A DNA stretch of 64,000 nucleotides from Halorussus caseinilyticus (GCF_029338395.1 NZ_CP119809.1:3162001-3226000); one strand, 5' to 3'. Shown: positions 8,712 to 17,714, counted from the first letter of the stretch. The notes: generated by a model not told the origin, from the sequence alone. Numbers and translations are program-made.

Positions 8712-9704
8712 TCAGGCTAACGGCGTCCGTTCCACGACCTGACCGTCCACCGTCGGGTACTGCTCCACGATTTCGCCGCGCTCCACGTCGCCCTCCGCTA
8801 TCATCTCTTCGAGTAGCCACCACGCGACTTCCACGTGGTCGGACTTGACCGTGTAGAACTCCTCGGGGACGCCCAACTCCTTCAGACGCTGTTCGTCGGC
8901 CCACGTCTTGCCGTAGACCAGCGTGCCGTCGTCGGTCACGTCGTCGAACTCCCGGCGGATGTTCTCGGCCATCCGCTTCAGTCGGTTGCGGTGCTGGGCG
9001 GCGTCCTTGAAGACCGAGGTGCAGAAGTAGACTCGCTCGTGGTCGCCCATTTGGTCGAGAATCTCTTTGGACCCCTCGACGGCGCTCATGTGGCCGTCCT
9101 GCAACTCGTAGCCTTTCTCCTGCATCCGGCGGAAGTTGCCTTGGCTCATCTCGAACTCGTTGATGTTGCAGAACTCGGCCGCGCCCTCGTCCAAGAACTC
9201 GATGAACTCCTCTTCGGCGCGGATACCCGGAATCTCGAACGCGGGAGTCAGTCCCTCCTCGCGGGCGATGTACAGAATCTCTTCCCACTCGGTGCCGTGC
9301 ATGTCGCCCCAGAGGTCCAGCGGCGGGTGGAACCGAATCTCGTCCAAGCCCGCTTCCGAGAGGCGACGCATGTTCTCCCGGCCGCCCGTGATGCCGGTGT
9401 AGAGGTGCGTGTGGTGGTCCTCGCCGAACTCGTCTTTCAACAACGAGAGGTACCGACAGGTCTTGGCCATCGCCTCCTGCGGTTCCCCGCCGGTGATGGA
9501 GGTGCCCAGCGCGTCCATGCGCTTGGCCTCCGTAATCACGTCCTCGTCGGACTCGACCTTCCGCTCGTTGGCGTACACGTCGGTCACGTTCTTGCGGTTT
9601 TCACCGAGGGGGCAGTAGAAACAGTCCCGCTGGTCGCAGTAGCCGTAGACGAAGAGGACCATCTTGCCTCCCTTGGCGCACTGTTCGCAACCCTTCGAAA
9701 TCAT
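8712..9704 (-). CDS. Radical SAM protein (COG2108-like)
   Basis: 330 residues. An N-terminal C-E-Q-C pair (residues 6 and 9) is followed by C23-D-Q-R-D-C28-F-Y-C31-P, a cluster motif spaced CX4CX2C rather than the canonical CX3CX2C, then the SAM-binding ITGGEPQEAM segment and a TIM-barrel-like series (DEIRFHPPLDLWG, TPAFEIPGIRAEEEF). It matches my memory of the archaeal family annotated as related to pyruvate formate-lyase activase, whose substrate is unknown. It likely binds a 4Fe-4S cluster and cleaves SAM. A dispersed repeat follows its stop codon. Confidence 0.85.
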   Translation of the reverse strand: MISKGCEQCAKGGKMVLFVYGYCDQRDCFYCPLGENRKNVTDVYANERKVESDEDVITEAKRMDALGTSITGGEPQEAMAKTCRYLSLLKDEFGEDHHTHLYTGITGGRENMRRLSEAGLDEIRFHPPLDLWGDMHGTEWEEILYIAREEGLTPAFEIPGIRAEEEFIEFLDEGAAEFCNINEFEMSQGNFRRMQEKGYELQDGHMSAVEGSKEILDQMGDHERVYFCTSVFKDAAQHRNRLKRMAENIRREFDDVTDDGTLVYGKTWADEQRLKELGVPEEFYTVKSDHVEVAWWLLEEMIAEGDVERGEIVEQYPTVDGQVVERTPLA

Positions 9705-9796
9705 TCGTTAGTGGTGGTTTATTCGTCCGACGCTGAAAAAGCGTGCGAATTACCCGTTCTGTGACGAACGGGGAAAGTATAACGTCCGTCGGAATC

Positions 9797-9994
9797 TCAA
9801 AAGAGACTTCGAATGCGGTCGGCGAGGCTCGGTGCATTGGCAGGTTCGCGCCATTCGACGGAATAGGCGTCACGCTTTTCCTCTTCTGAACGGCCTGCGG
9901 AGATGAGTATCATCTCTTCGCCTTCTTCAGGCGGGCCGCTTCCATCTACATCTGCGGTCATATTTCTTCGATGGGTTACCGTTCCACCTATCAT
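9797..9994 (-). CDS. Small acidic haloarchaeal protein
   Basis: 65 residues from the ATG at 9994, or 54 from an internal ATG at 9961. The upstream start is preferred because TATTAT lies about 25 nt before it, as in leaderless genes. The product is acidic and polar, ending in ADRIRSLF, without domain, signal or Cys motif. It lies in the same direction as, and about 90 nt upstream of, the radical SAM gene. Function unknown. Confidence 0.45.
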   Translation of the reverse strand: MIGGTVTHRRNMTADVDGSGPPEEGEEMILISAGRSEEEKRDAYSVEWREPANAPSLADRIRSLF

Positions 9995-10089
9995 CTAGTT
10001 TGGTACAATAGTCGATAATACAAAGGAGTTGCGCGAACCGTATTCTAATCCCCGAAAAGAGTTAAACCCCGGACGCATAGCCCCGAGTA

Positions 10090-11178
10090 ATGCTGTTGGT
10101 CCTCTGTGTGGACCTCGACGACGACCTCGGTCGCAAGACCGACTTCGACACCCCCGTCATCGGCCGCAACAACGTCGAAGCCGCCGCGGTGTCGTTAGCG
10201 ACGGCTGACCCCGAGGACAGCGACGTGAACGTCATGTTCGAGGGCGTCCACCTCGCGGACCGAATCGAGGACGAGACCGTCGAGGTCGCAGTCGTCACGG
10301 GTACAGAGGGCGGCGACATCGCCGCGAACCGGGCGGTCGGCGACGAGGTGGACGAGGTACTCGCCAGCCTCTCGACCCGCGAGGAAGTCCAAGCGGTCAT
10401 CGTCACCGACGGTGCCCAAGACGAGAGCGTCATCCCGGTCATCCGCTCGCGGGTGCCCATCGACGGCGTGCGCCGGGTCGTCGTCCGGCAGGCCCAAGAC
10501 CTCGAATCGATGTACTACACCATCAAGCAGGTGTTGGACGACCCCGAGACTCGCGGGACCATCCTCGTTCCGCTGGGCATCCTCCTGCTCATCTACCCGC
10601 TTTCCATCGTCTCGGACCTGCTCGGACTCCCCGGCGCGGCGGTGTTCGGCGTCACCTCCGGTTTGCTCGGTCTCTACGTCCTCGGGCGCGGACTCGGCGT
10701 CGAGCGACTCCTCGATAGAGCCGCGGAGAAGGCCAGAAACAGCCTCTACGCCGGTCGGGTCACGCTCATCACGTACGTCGTCGCGGCGGCGCTGTTGGTC
10801 ATCGGCGGCGTCCGGGGTGCCGAAACCCTGAACGCGGTCGAGACCACGACTGCCGGGCCGATGGGACCGCTCAAAGTGCTGGCGGCGCTGGTCAACGGGG
10901 CCGTGACGTGGTTCACCGCCGCGGGGGTCACGACGAGTCTCGGACAGATTACCGACGAGTATCTGGCCGACCGCTTCCGGTGGCGCTACCTCAACGCGCC
11001 GTTCTACGTCCTCGCCATCGCCGTCGTTCTGCACGCGGTCAGCGCCTTCTTCCTCGACGAGGTGCCCCTGACCTACCTCGCGGTGATGCTGACCGCCGGG
11101 ACGCTACTCGGACTCACGAGTACGCTCGCGTTCGCCATCGCGGAGTCCCGCCAGTCGCGGCGGGCCGACCCGAGTTAG
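10090..11178 (+). CDS. DUF373-family membrane protein
   Basis: 362 residues. An N-terminal soluble region of about 150 residues begins MLLVLCVDLDDDLGRK and contains the conserved P-V-I-G-R-N-N-V and GDIAANRAVGDEVDE segments. Five or six transmembrane helices follow, starting at GTILVPLGILLLIYPLSIV. This arrangement is characteristic of the archaeal DUF373 family, whose function is unknown. The stop lies 1 nt from the stop of convergent idsA. Confidence 0.9.
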   Translation: MLLVLCVDLDDDLGRKTDFDTPVIGRNNVEAAAVSLATADPEDSDVNVMFEGVHLADRIEDETVEVAVVTGTEGGDIAANRAVGDEVDEVLASLSTREEVQAVIVTDGAQDESVIPVIRSRVPIDGVRRVVVRQAQDLESMYYTIKQVLDDPETRGTILVPLGILLLIYPLSIVSDLLGLPGAAVFGVTSGLLGLYVLGRGLGVERLLDRAAEKARNSLYAGRVTLITYVVAAALLVIGGVRGAETLNAVETTTAGPMGPLKVLAALVNGAVTWFTAAGVTTSLGQITDEYLADRFRWRYLNAPFYVLAIAVVLHAVSAFFLDEVPLTYLAVMLTAGTLLGLTSTLAFAIAESRQSRRADPS

Positions 11179-11179
11179 C

Positions 11180-12022
11180 TCAGTGTTCGCGCGTCACCAC
11201 AAACGCCGCGAGGTCACGCAGGTAGTCGGTCGCCGTCAGGTCGGGCGTCTCGGCCCGGTCGAGGGCCGCCAGCGCCGCGTCGGACTTCTCGTGAGCGAGC
11301 GCATCGGCTTCCTCGGCGTCCAAGTCGGTCACGCGGACGATGGAGGGCCGACCCATCTCGGCGTCGTGGCCCGTGGGCTTGCCGAGTTCGGCGGCGTCGG
11401 CCGTCGCGTCGAGTACGTCGTCCCGAATCTGGAACGCGACCCCGACCTTCTCGGCGTACTCGCCGAACGCTTCTACGGTCGCGGGGTCGGCGTCGGCCGC
11501 GATTGCGCCCAACTCGGCCGCGGCCCGGAACAGCGCCCCGGTCTTCCGGCGGGCCAGTTCCATGTACTCGGTCCGGTTCGTGGGTCGGGCGACGAGTTCG
11601 GTCGCTTCGCCCTCGCCGAGTTCGACCATCGCGTCGGCGACCGCCTCCATCGCTCGGGGGTCCGGCGAGAAGAGTTCGAACGCCTCCCCGATGAGACCGT
11701 CGCTGGCGACGATGGCCGGTGAGTAGCCGTATTCGGCCCACGCGCTCGCGCTCCCGCGGCGGGTGTCCGACTGGTCGATGATGTCGTCTACGACCAGCGA
11801 CGCGTCGTGAACGAGTTCGACCCCGACCGCGAAGTCCACCGCCTCCTCGGTCTCGCCACCTGCGGCCTCGCACGACAACACCGTGACGGTCGGCCGGACG
11901 CGCTTGCCCCCCGACAGCGCGACGTGGCGGACCTCCTCGGCGAGTTCCGTCGGTTCGACGCGGTCGAGGACGACTTCGAGGCGCTCCTCGACCAGCGCCC
12001 TTCGGGACTCGGGATAATCCAT
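11180..12022 (-). CDS. idsA: Polyprenyl (geranyl-/farnesyl-geranyl) diphosphate synthase
   Basis: Builds C20/C25 isoprenoid diphosphates for archaeal ether lipids and quinones by head-to-tail condensation. 280 residues. The first Asp-rich motif D79-D-I-I-D83 and the second, DDVLD near residue 200, are both intact, with SGGKRVRP (IPP binding) at 37-44. The alpha-helical fold and length are normal, if slightly short. The start region shares a TGGCGGTCCT-N6-CGGCCAATGG element with the methyltransferase gene at 18554. Confidence 0.93.
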   Translation of the reverse strand: MDYPESRRALVEERLEVVLDRVEPTELAEEVRHVALSGGKRVRPTVTVLSCEAAGGETEEAVDFAVGVELVHDASLVVDDIIDQSDTRRGSASAWAEYGYSPAIVASDGLIGEAFELFSPDPRAMEAVADAMVELGEGEATELVARPTNRTEYMELARRKTGALFRAAAELGAIAADADPATVEAFGEYAEKVGVAFQIRDDVLDATADAAELGKPTGHDAEMGRPSIVRVTDLDAEEADALAHEKSDAALAALDRAETPDLTATDYLRDLAAFVVTREH

Positions 12023-12204
12023 TGGCCGGGACTCAGGACCGCCAAAACAAGTACGTGACGATAGTGTGGCGTTTTCCCGACCGGTCGGAGACGACTCGCG
12101 GAACTTCCGAAGGCCGAACTAGTCCGAGGAACTACGATTCGAGAGTCGGACCGTCGTCTCCCGGACCCGACGCGAACGAAATCGTGCGAAACGGTTTCGA
12201 CTGA

Positions 12205-12747
12205 TTAGAGCGCGTTCCCAATCGCCTCGCGCGCGTTCCGCGGCAGGTTCCGGAGTTGGCGAGCGCGAGCCTCTGCGCGGAGTTTCAGCAGGTCGGTGGT
12301 GTTGCCCATCAGGTTCGCAAAGTGCATCTCGTGGGCGGCCGCCAGCACGTCGTTGGCCGTCTCCGGGTCGTAGGCCTCCCGGAGATTCGCAATCACCTCG
12401 GGGTCCGGGTTCGCGTCCGCCTCGGCGAACCGCTGTGCGAACTTCAGTGCGGGAAGTTCGTCGTCCTCGACGGCGGCCTGCACGTCGTGTTCGAGTATCT
12501 GTCTGACCGTCTCCTCGGAGATGCCCGCTTCCTGCGCTTGCTCGGTGTGGTACCGGGTGCAGGACTCGCACTCGTTGACCGCCGTGACCGCGAGCGCGAC
12601 CTTTTCGAGAAGCGTCTCGTCGAGTTCGTCGCGCCGCGCGGCGCGTATCGCTCGCGGCATGTTGCGAAGCCATCGGGCCACCGTCGGGACTGCCGTCCGC
12701 CACGTGATGGTGGGCTTGTCGAACCCACCGAAGGTATCGCTCGACAT
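12205..12747 (-). CDS. AhpD/carboxymuconolactone decarboxylase-like protein
   Basis: 180 residues, all alpha. The redox motif C60-E-S-C63-T-R-Y-H67 after an EKVALAVTAVNE helix is the CXXCXXXH signature of AhpD-like peroxidase partners, with a usual downstream helix (EIVANLREAY...ANDVLAAAHEMHFANLMGN). Probably a thiol-based peroxide or redox protein. It stands alone between idsA and the etf genes, which read in the same direction, and has AT-rich upstream DNA around 12765-12795 for a promoter. Confidence 0.88.
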   Translation of the reverse strand: MSSDTFGGFDKPTITWRTAVPTVARWLRNMPRAIRAARRDELDETLLEKVALAVTAVNECESCTRYHTEQAQEAGISEETVRQILEHDVQAAVEDDELPALKFAQRFAEADANPDPEVIANLREAYDPETANDVLAAAHEMHFANLMGNTTDLLKLRAEARARQLRNLPRNAREAIGNAL

Positions 12748-12805
12748 CGGTGTTCGTACTTCTAAACGTATATATTATTTATAAATATTGCGCGTATTTT
12801 AGCGG

Positions 12806-12864
12806 TTTCAACCCGTTTCCGCTCGCTCACTGCGTTCGCTCGCGCAAAAAGCTGGACCAAAAAA
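12806..12864 (-). repeat. Dispersed 3'-flank element, copy B2
   Basis: Ends 24 nt past the etfA stop. On the plus strand it reads CCCGTTTCC, GCTCGCTCACTGCGTTCGCTCGC, then GCAAAAAGCTGGACCAAAAAA. Read with etfA it is a T run, GGTCCAGC, and a GC palindrome: the same order as copies at 8614-8679 and 33657-33713. Confidence 0.6.
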
Positions 12865-12887
12865 CCACAAAACTGCGAACCGCGGAG

Positions 12888-13838
12888 TTACTCGAACTCT
12901 TCGATGAGTTCCGGCACCACGTCGAACAGGTCGCCGACGATACCGTAGTCGGCGATGTCGAAGATGGGCGCGTTCGGGTCGGTGTTGACCGCGATGATGT
13001 TGTCGGCACCCTTCATGCCAGCGACGTGCTGGACCGCTCCGGAGATGCCGATTGCGAGGTAGACCGTCGGGGTGACGACTTTCCCGGACTGGCCGACCTG
13101 CCGGTTCTTGGGTAGCCATCCGTTGTCCACGATGGGCCGCGAGGACGCGAGGGTCGCGTCCGTCGCTTCCACGAGGTCCTCGATGAGCGGGAGGTTGTCC
13201 TCCTCCTCGATACCTCGGCCGATGGAGACGATGAAGTCGGCCTCGCTGATGTCAACGTCGCCGCCGCCGACCTCTTCGAAACCGGTGACGACCGACCCGG
13301 TGTCGGTGTCGATGTCGGCGTCGAACTCCGAAATCTCGGCGTCGCCGACGCTCTCCGCGGCGGGCCACTCCGCGCCGCGGATGGTGACGGCGTACTGGTC
13401 GCCGCCGACTTCGACGGTGGTCTCGACCTTCGACCCGTACATCTCGCGGGTGACGGTCAGGCCGTCGTCGTACTCGAAGTCCACGGCGTCGGTCGCCAGC
13501 GGCAGGTCGAGTCGGTTGGCGACCGCGGGCGCGTAGTCGAGTCCGTTGACGCTGTTGGGCATCAACAGGACCTGCGGGTCGAGGTCCGCGTGCAGGGCTT
13601 CGACGGCCTGCGCGTAGATGTCGTGGTTGAACTCCTCGCCCTCCGAGACGGTGTGGATGGCGTCCACGCCCTCGCGGTCGAGTTCGTCGGCGAACCCGTC
13701 GGTGTCGCCGCCGACGACGGCGACGTGCAGGTCGCCGCCGGTCTGGTCGGCGAGCATGCGCCCGGCCGAGAGGAGTTCGAAGCTCACGTCGCGGAGTTCG
13801 CCGCGGCGGTGTTCCGCGACGGCCAGCACGTCACTCAT
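12888..13838 (-). CDS. etfA: Electron transfer flavoprotein, alpha subunit
   Basis: Pairs with EtfB to carry electrons from acyl-CoA and other flavin dehydrogenases to the quinone pool. 316 residues. The C-terminal FAD-binding domain is clear: ADFIVSIGRGIEEEDN, LASSRPIVDNGWLPKNRQVG, GKVVTPTVYLAIGISGAVQH and NIIAVNTDPNAPIFDIADYG. The start ATG overlaps the stop of a 21-residue micro-ORF (ATGA), and a GGAGGTGA ribosome-binding site precedes it. Confidence 0.97.
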   Translation of the reverse strand: MSDVLAVAEHRRGELRDVSFELLSAGRMLADQTGGDLHVAVVGGDTDGFADELDREGVDAIHTVSEGEEFNHDIYAQAVEALHADLDPQVLLMPNSVNGLDYAPAVANRLDLPLATDAVDFEYDDGLTVTREMYGSKVETTVEVGGDQYAVTIRGAEWPAAESVGDAEISEFDADIDTDTGSVVTGFEEVGGGDVDISEADFIVSIGRGIEEEDNLPLIEDLVEATDATLASSRPIVDNGWLPKNRQVGQSGKVVTPTVYLAIGISGAVQHVAGMKGADNIIAVNTDPNAPIFDIADYGIVGDLFDVVPELIEEFE

Positions 13839-13900
13839 TCGTTCTCACCTCCGGTGAGACTCATGAGGTCGTCGCACGCGGTTTGTGCGACGGTACTCAT
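13835..13900 (-). CDS. Micro-ORF (21 residues) between etfB and etfA
   Basis: Product MSTVAQTACDDLMSLTGGEN plus a final Glu. Its ATG overlaps the etfB stop (ATGA) and its TGA overlaps the etfA ATG (ATGA), so the three frames form an unbroken chain suited to translational coupling. The GGAGGTGA inside its end can serve as etfA's ribosome-binding site. It may be a coupling device rather than a functional peptide. Confidence 0.45.
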   Translation of the reverse strand: MSTVAQTACDDLMSLTGGENE

Positions 13901-14688
13901 TCTGCCACCCCCTTCTCTCGGAGGACTTCCGCAAGTTTCCCGGCCGTCTCGCTCGCGTCACCGTCGAAGATTTCCACGTCGCTCTCGCTTTCGGGTTCGT
14001 ACATCGAAGTCAGCGTCAGGTCGCTCTCGACCGCATCGGCGTCCAGACCGATGTCGCCGAGGCTCTTGGGTGAGATTTCCTTACTCTGGGCCTGTCGGAT
14101 ACCCCGGAGGCTGGCGTACCGGGGTTCGTTGATACCCGTCTGGATGGTGAGAACCGCGGGCAGTTCGATGTCGGTCAGTTCCTCGACGCCGCCCTCCAGT
14201 TCGCGGTGGACGTGCGCGACGTTCTCGTCGGCGTCGTAGTCCAGCGCGTTGACGACCGCGCCCCACTGGAAGCCGAGTTCGTCGGCCAGCGAGACGCCGG
14301 TCGCGCCGAAAGCGTCGTCGCCCGCCTGCACGCCGGTCAGCACGAGGTCGGGGTCTTCTTCCTCGACCACGGCTTGGAGCAGGTTCGTCTTGGTCTCTAC
14401 GTCGAGCAGGTCGGGTTCTTCGAGCGCGTCGTCCCACACTCGAACCGCGCGGTCGGCACCCTTCGCCAGTGCCATCCGAATGGTCTCTTCGGACCGTTCG
14501 GGACCGATAGTGACAGTCACGACCTCTTCGGCCGGGCCGTCCTCTTTCAATTGGACGGCCTCCTCGACGGCGTAGTCGTCCCACTCGTTCAGGTCGTACT
14601 CGAGGTAGCGTTCGCCTACCTCGGTCCCCTCTATCTCGAAGTCGTCCGCGACTTCGGCGACCTCCTTCACAGTCACCAAGACCTTCAT
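13897..14688 (-). CDS. etfB: Electron transfer flavoprotein, beta subunit
   Basis: 263 residues. MKVLVTVKEVAEVADDFEI starts as in other EtfB proteins, followed by LNEWDDYAVEEAVQLKE, the AMP-binding region (LTGVQAGDDAFGATGVSLADELGF) and LPAVLTIQTGINEPRYASLRGIRQA. It lies upstream of etfA in one transcription unit, with a micro-ORF bridging the two. Confidence 0.97.
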   Translation of the reverse strand: MKVLVTVKEVAEVADDFEIEGTEVGERYLEYDLNEWDDYAVEEAVQLKEDGPAEEVVTVTIGPERSEETIRMALAKGADRAVRVWDDALEEPDLLDVETKTNLLQAVVEEEDPDLVLTGVQAGDDAFGATGVSLADELGFQWGAVVNALDYDADENVAHVHRELEGGVEELTDIELPAVLTIQTGINEPRYASLRGIRQAQSKEISPKSLGDIGLDADAVESDLTLTSMYEPESESDVEIFDGDASETAGKLAEVLREKGVAE

Positions 14689-14761
14689 GCGCGAAGAATT
14701 GCCGCCTTCGGGGTAAACGTTTACGAAACGCGCGACATCGGGTCGCGGGTTTTCGACTCGC

Positions 14762-15934
14762 TCACTCCACGTCCGTCACGTCCTCGTCGGGGAGCGTGAT
14801 GAGGTTCTCCCGGCCGATGCGGAGTTTGTCCACGTCGTCGTTGTCGTCCATCTTCGAGAGCAGTTGGGACACCTTCGCGTTCGACCAGTTGGTCTCCTTG
14901 ACGATTTGTCCCTGCTTCATCCGCCCCTCGTTGTCCCGGAGCAGTCGCAGGACGCGCTCCTCGTCGCTCAGCAGTTCCGTGTCGGGTTCGTCGCCTCCGT
15001 CCTCGTCGGTCTCGGGCGGCGCTTCGTTCTCGGGGTCCGCCGTGGCCGAGACGCCGGGCGACGACTCGGGGCGTCGGTCGTCGGACTCCCCGACTGCCTC
15101 CGGGTCGGCACCGCGGCGCTGTGCCAGCGCGTACGCGCCGAACCCGCCGAACAGGAGGAAGACGACGACGAGACCCCACGTCCCCGAGACGTTCGGGAAT
15201 CCGGTCGAAGTCTCGTTCGTGGTCGACGGTGCCTGTACGCGGGGCTTGTACGTCGCCGACAGGTCGTCGGCGTCCAACGTCCGCGGGCCTTCGTAGCGCA
15301 ACATGGTCCCGTTGACGACGCCCTGCGGCGAGTTCCAGACCACGTACCCCGGCGGGGCCTCGATGACGAGCGTCTGGTCGTCGGCCAGCGTCGGGAGCCA
15401 CGTCCCCGTCTGCGTGCTGAACACGTCGCCGAGGATGATTCGACTCTCTTCGACTCGCGTGAAGTTCGTCCACGTGAACGACAGCGAGAGGGACCCGACA
15501 GTCGCGTTGTCGAACGTGCGCGCCGACCGGTTGACGCCCCGGAGTTCCATCGGTCGGTCGGCGTCCTCGGACGCACTCTTTACTACGCGCTCGAACGTCG
15601 CTTTCCTGAGTCCGGTGTCGGCACCTCCGCTCTCGTAGTCGGTCGCTAACTGTCGAAACGCCTCGGTTTCGTTCGCGTCACGGAGGGCGAACTGCGTGGT
15701 GACGGTCCACCGAGCGCTTCCGTCTTCGTGGAGGGAGACGTACATCTCGGTGCCGTCGCTGACCGTCGCGTTCGCGGCCGTAACGTTGGCCGCGTCGGTG
15801 GCCGTCGGCACGCCCGAGACGGCACGCGCGGTGTCCGTGGCGTGCGCTCGGCCGTCGGCCGGGTGGCCTGCCCCTGCTCCCACGAGGGGGCTGACGGCGA
15901 GGAGGACGACGAGGAGGGCGACAGATAACCGCAT
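14762..15934 (-). CDS. Exported, membrane-anchored protein with cytoplasmic HTH domain
   Basis: 390 residues from MRLSVALLVVLL, preferred over an upstream ATG because a TATA-like box (15957-15969 region) lies 29 nt before it. A signal peptide (1-22) is followed by an outer domain of about 240 residues with many N-x-S/T sites, one transmembrane helix (WGLVVVFLLFGGFGAYALA), an acidic linker, and a C-terminal winged helix (EERVLRLLRDNEGRMKQGQIVKETNWSNAKVSQLLSKM). The topology matches haloarchaeal membrane-bound regulators that could sense an outside signal and act on DNA; the ligand is unknown. Divergent from the exported protein at 16089. Confidence 0.85.
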   Translation of the reverse strand: MRLSVALLVVLLAVSPLVGAGAGHPADGRAHATDTARAVSGVPTATDAANVTAANATVSDGTEMYVSLHEDGSARWTVTTQFALRDANETEAFRQLATDYESGGADTGLRKATFERVVKSASEDADRPMELRGVNRSARTFDNATVGSLSLSFTWTNFTRVEESRIILGDVFSTQTGTWLPTLADDQTLVIEAPPGYVVWNSPQGVVNGTMLRYEGPRTLDADDLSATYKPRVQAPSTTNETSTGFPNVSGTWGLVVVFLLFGGFGAYALAQRRGADPEAVGESDDRRPESSPGVSATADPENEAPPETDEDGGDEPDTELLSDEERVLRLLRDNEGRMKQGQIVKETNWSNAKVSQLLSKMDDNDDVDKLRIGRENLITLPDEDVTDVE

Positions 15935-15956
15935 ACAATCGCGTGAATGCGCCGAC

Positions 15957-16061
15957 AAGAAAATACTTTCCATCCGAAGATAAAACGTGAGAGCGCTCCG
16001 TAAAACGTCTCGTCCGTTCTCGGTTGTTCGTCACCCGTTTCATACTTCCGGGAATATTTTA
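15957..16061. promoter_or_regulatory. Back-to-back promoters of two exported-protein genes
   Basis: A TATA-like AAAATACTTTCC at about 15959-15970 serves the minus gene starting at 15934 (29 nt). ATATTTTA at 16054-16061 serves the plus gene starting at 16089 (about 30 nt). The divergent layout suggests co-regulation. Confidence 0.5.
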
Positions 16062-16088
16062 ATGGTGGATGCCCGACTACGGGACGTA

Positions 16089-17324
16089 ATGCGACTCACC
16101 CCCGTTATGCTGGCATTACTGCTCGCCCTCTCTCCCGGAGCAGTCGCGGTGCAAGCGTCGGCCCCGACACCGACCGCTCACGGCCAGACGGTCCCCTCCC
16201 AGACCGATGCCGTCCGCGCTCTCGACGACGGAAACACGACCAACGTCATGACGCTCGGGACCGACCCGAAGCGCGTCGCGTTCGACTCACCGTCGCTCGC
16301 CCTCGGGAACGCGCTCACGATGGGCCACGGCGAGTTCCGCGCGGAACTCACCGCGAAGTCGCTCGAACAACAGTTAGAGACCGCCAACAGCCCAGAGCAG
16401 AAGAAACAGATTCTGACCCGGTATCGCTACCGAATCGAGAACCGAATCATCTCGCTGAAGGCCAAAGAGCAACAGGCCACTCAAGCGTTCTCGAACGGCA
16501 CTATCTCGAACAGCGAGTACGTCCGCACGCTCGGGAGCATCGACGCGGAAGTCGCCGACATCCGGCGACTCATCTCCACGATGCGGACGCGGGCGAACTC
16601 GGTCCCGCGGTTCGGCATGGAGACGGAAGCGAACACGCTGAAGGGGAAGCTCGTCACCGTCGAAGGCCCGATTCGTGACCGAATCGCGGCGACGATACGC
16701 GGCGAGCAATCGCCGACGCGCGTCTACGTGGCGACTGGCGAGAACGGCGTCGTCCTCTCGGCCATCGTGAACGGCGAGTACGTCCGCGAAATCGTCCGTA
16801 CCGACAGACGGAACCCCGCCGCCTCCACCAAATCATCGAAGATTGCCGCGCGCGAGACGGTCATCAACCAGTACCCGTGGGCGTTCAACCACAGCAAGTT
16901 CTCGGGCGTGGACGCCCGCTACGGCAGTACCCACATCTATCAGGTGAACCTCGAACACGAACAGGGCGAACTCGTCGCCTACTACGACGGCGGCACTCGG
17001 TCGGTGTTCAAGGAAATCCAGTACAAGCAGTTGAACGGCCAGACTCCGCTCCCGACGGGACCGGCGGTCGGAAACACCTCCGAGAACGTCACGCTGGCGG
17101 TCAACCGCACCTACCCCGGCGGACCGCTCCGCGTGAAACTCACGAACGCGACGGGCGACCCGGTGCAGGGCGACGTGATGGTCGCCGGTGACTCCGTGGG
17201 TCGGACGAACGCTGACGGCGTTCTCTGGGCTCTCTCGCCCGTAAACCAGTTCCGCGTGAGCGCCACCTACGACTTCACGACGGTCAACGTGACGACGACC
17301 CCGGTAGAATCGACACGACCCTAA
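16089..17324 (+). CDS. Exported protein of unknown function with coiled-coil region
   Basis: 411 residues from MRLTPVMLALLLALSPGAVA, a clear Sec-type signal peptide; in-frame upstream starts (15987, 16062) lie before or beside the TATA-like box. Residues about 75-185 are helical with coiled-coil character (QQLETANSPEQKKQILTRYR, then IISLKAKEQQATQAFSNGTI). The remainder is beta-rich, ending in an Ig-like segment (GPLRVKLTNATGDPVQGDVM). N-glycosylation sequons are frequent. It resembles a haloarchaeal surface-protein family found beside membrane-HTH genes; no function can be assigned. Confidence 0.8.
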   Translation: MRLTPVMLALLLALSPGAVAVQASAPTPTAHGQTVPSQTDAVRALDDGNTTNVMTLGTDPKRVAFDSPSLALGNALTMGHGEFRAELTAKSLEQQLETANSPEQKKQILTRYRYRIENRIISLKAKEQQATQAFSNGTISNSEYVRTLGSIDAEVADIRRLISTMRTRANSVPRFGMETEANTLKGKLVTVEGPIRDRIAATIRGEQSPTRVYVATGENGVVLSAIVNGEYVREIVRTDRRNPAASTKSSKIAARETVINQYPWAFNHSKFSGVDARYGSTHIYQVNLEHEQGELVAYYDGGTRSVFKEIQYKQLNGQTPLPTGPAVGNTSENVTLAVNRTYPGGPLRVKLTNATGDPVQGDVMVAGDSVGRTNADGVLWALSPVNQFRVSATYDFTTVNVTTTPVESTRP

Positions 17325-17469
17325 CCACGCTCACGCTTTCTCTTACCTCATTTTACAATTTCTAGAGCATCATACACAATTGCATTAGCAATCCACACAT
17401 CACTGAAACGCGACAGCCGACCAACTGACAGGAGTGCGCTCGGGGGACCACCCGCCGTGGGTGGGATAA

Positions 17470-17583
17470 AGGGGCCGCCCGCTCGCGTTCACTGTAGTCG
17501 CCTCCGCGGGCCAGTATTCGAGCGAGTGAGCGCAGTGAACGAGCGAGAATATCCCGCGGAGCGACCGCGAGCGGACGGGGGCT
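17470..17583. repeat. Long imperfect palindrome in a 390-bp spacer
   Basis: The spacer 17325-17714 has no convincing gene. Its centre is a palindrome: CTCCGCGGG (17502-17510) pairs with CCCGCGGAG (17553-17561), extended outward by CGCTCGCG/CGCGAGCG and a G/C-rich flank. The loop holds AGCGAGTGAGCGCAGTGAACG, a version of the common haloarchaeal GCGAACGGAGTGAGC motif. Confidence 0.55.
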
Positions 17584-17714
17584 TTCGAGGACTTCGTTTC
17601 GGCTACTCCTGTTGTTGCGCTACTATTCAGGCTTTCTCCGTTCCGGTTTCTCCAATTGCGGACGATGGAGAACTAGTAGCCACCCCTCGACCTCCGTCCG
17701 AAGGTTCAAGTCCG

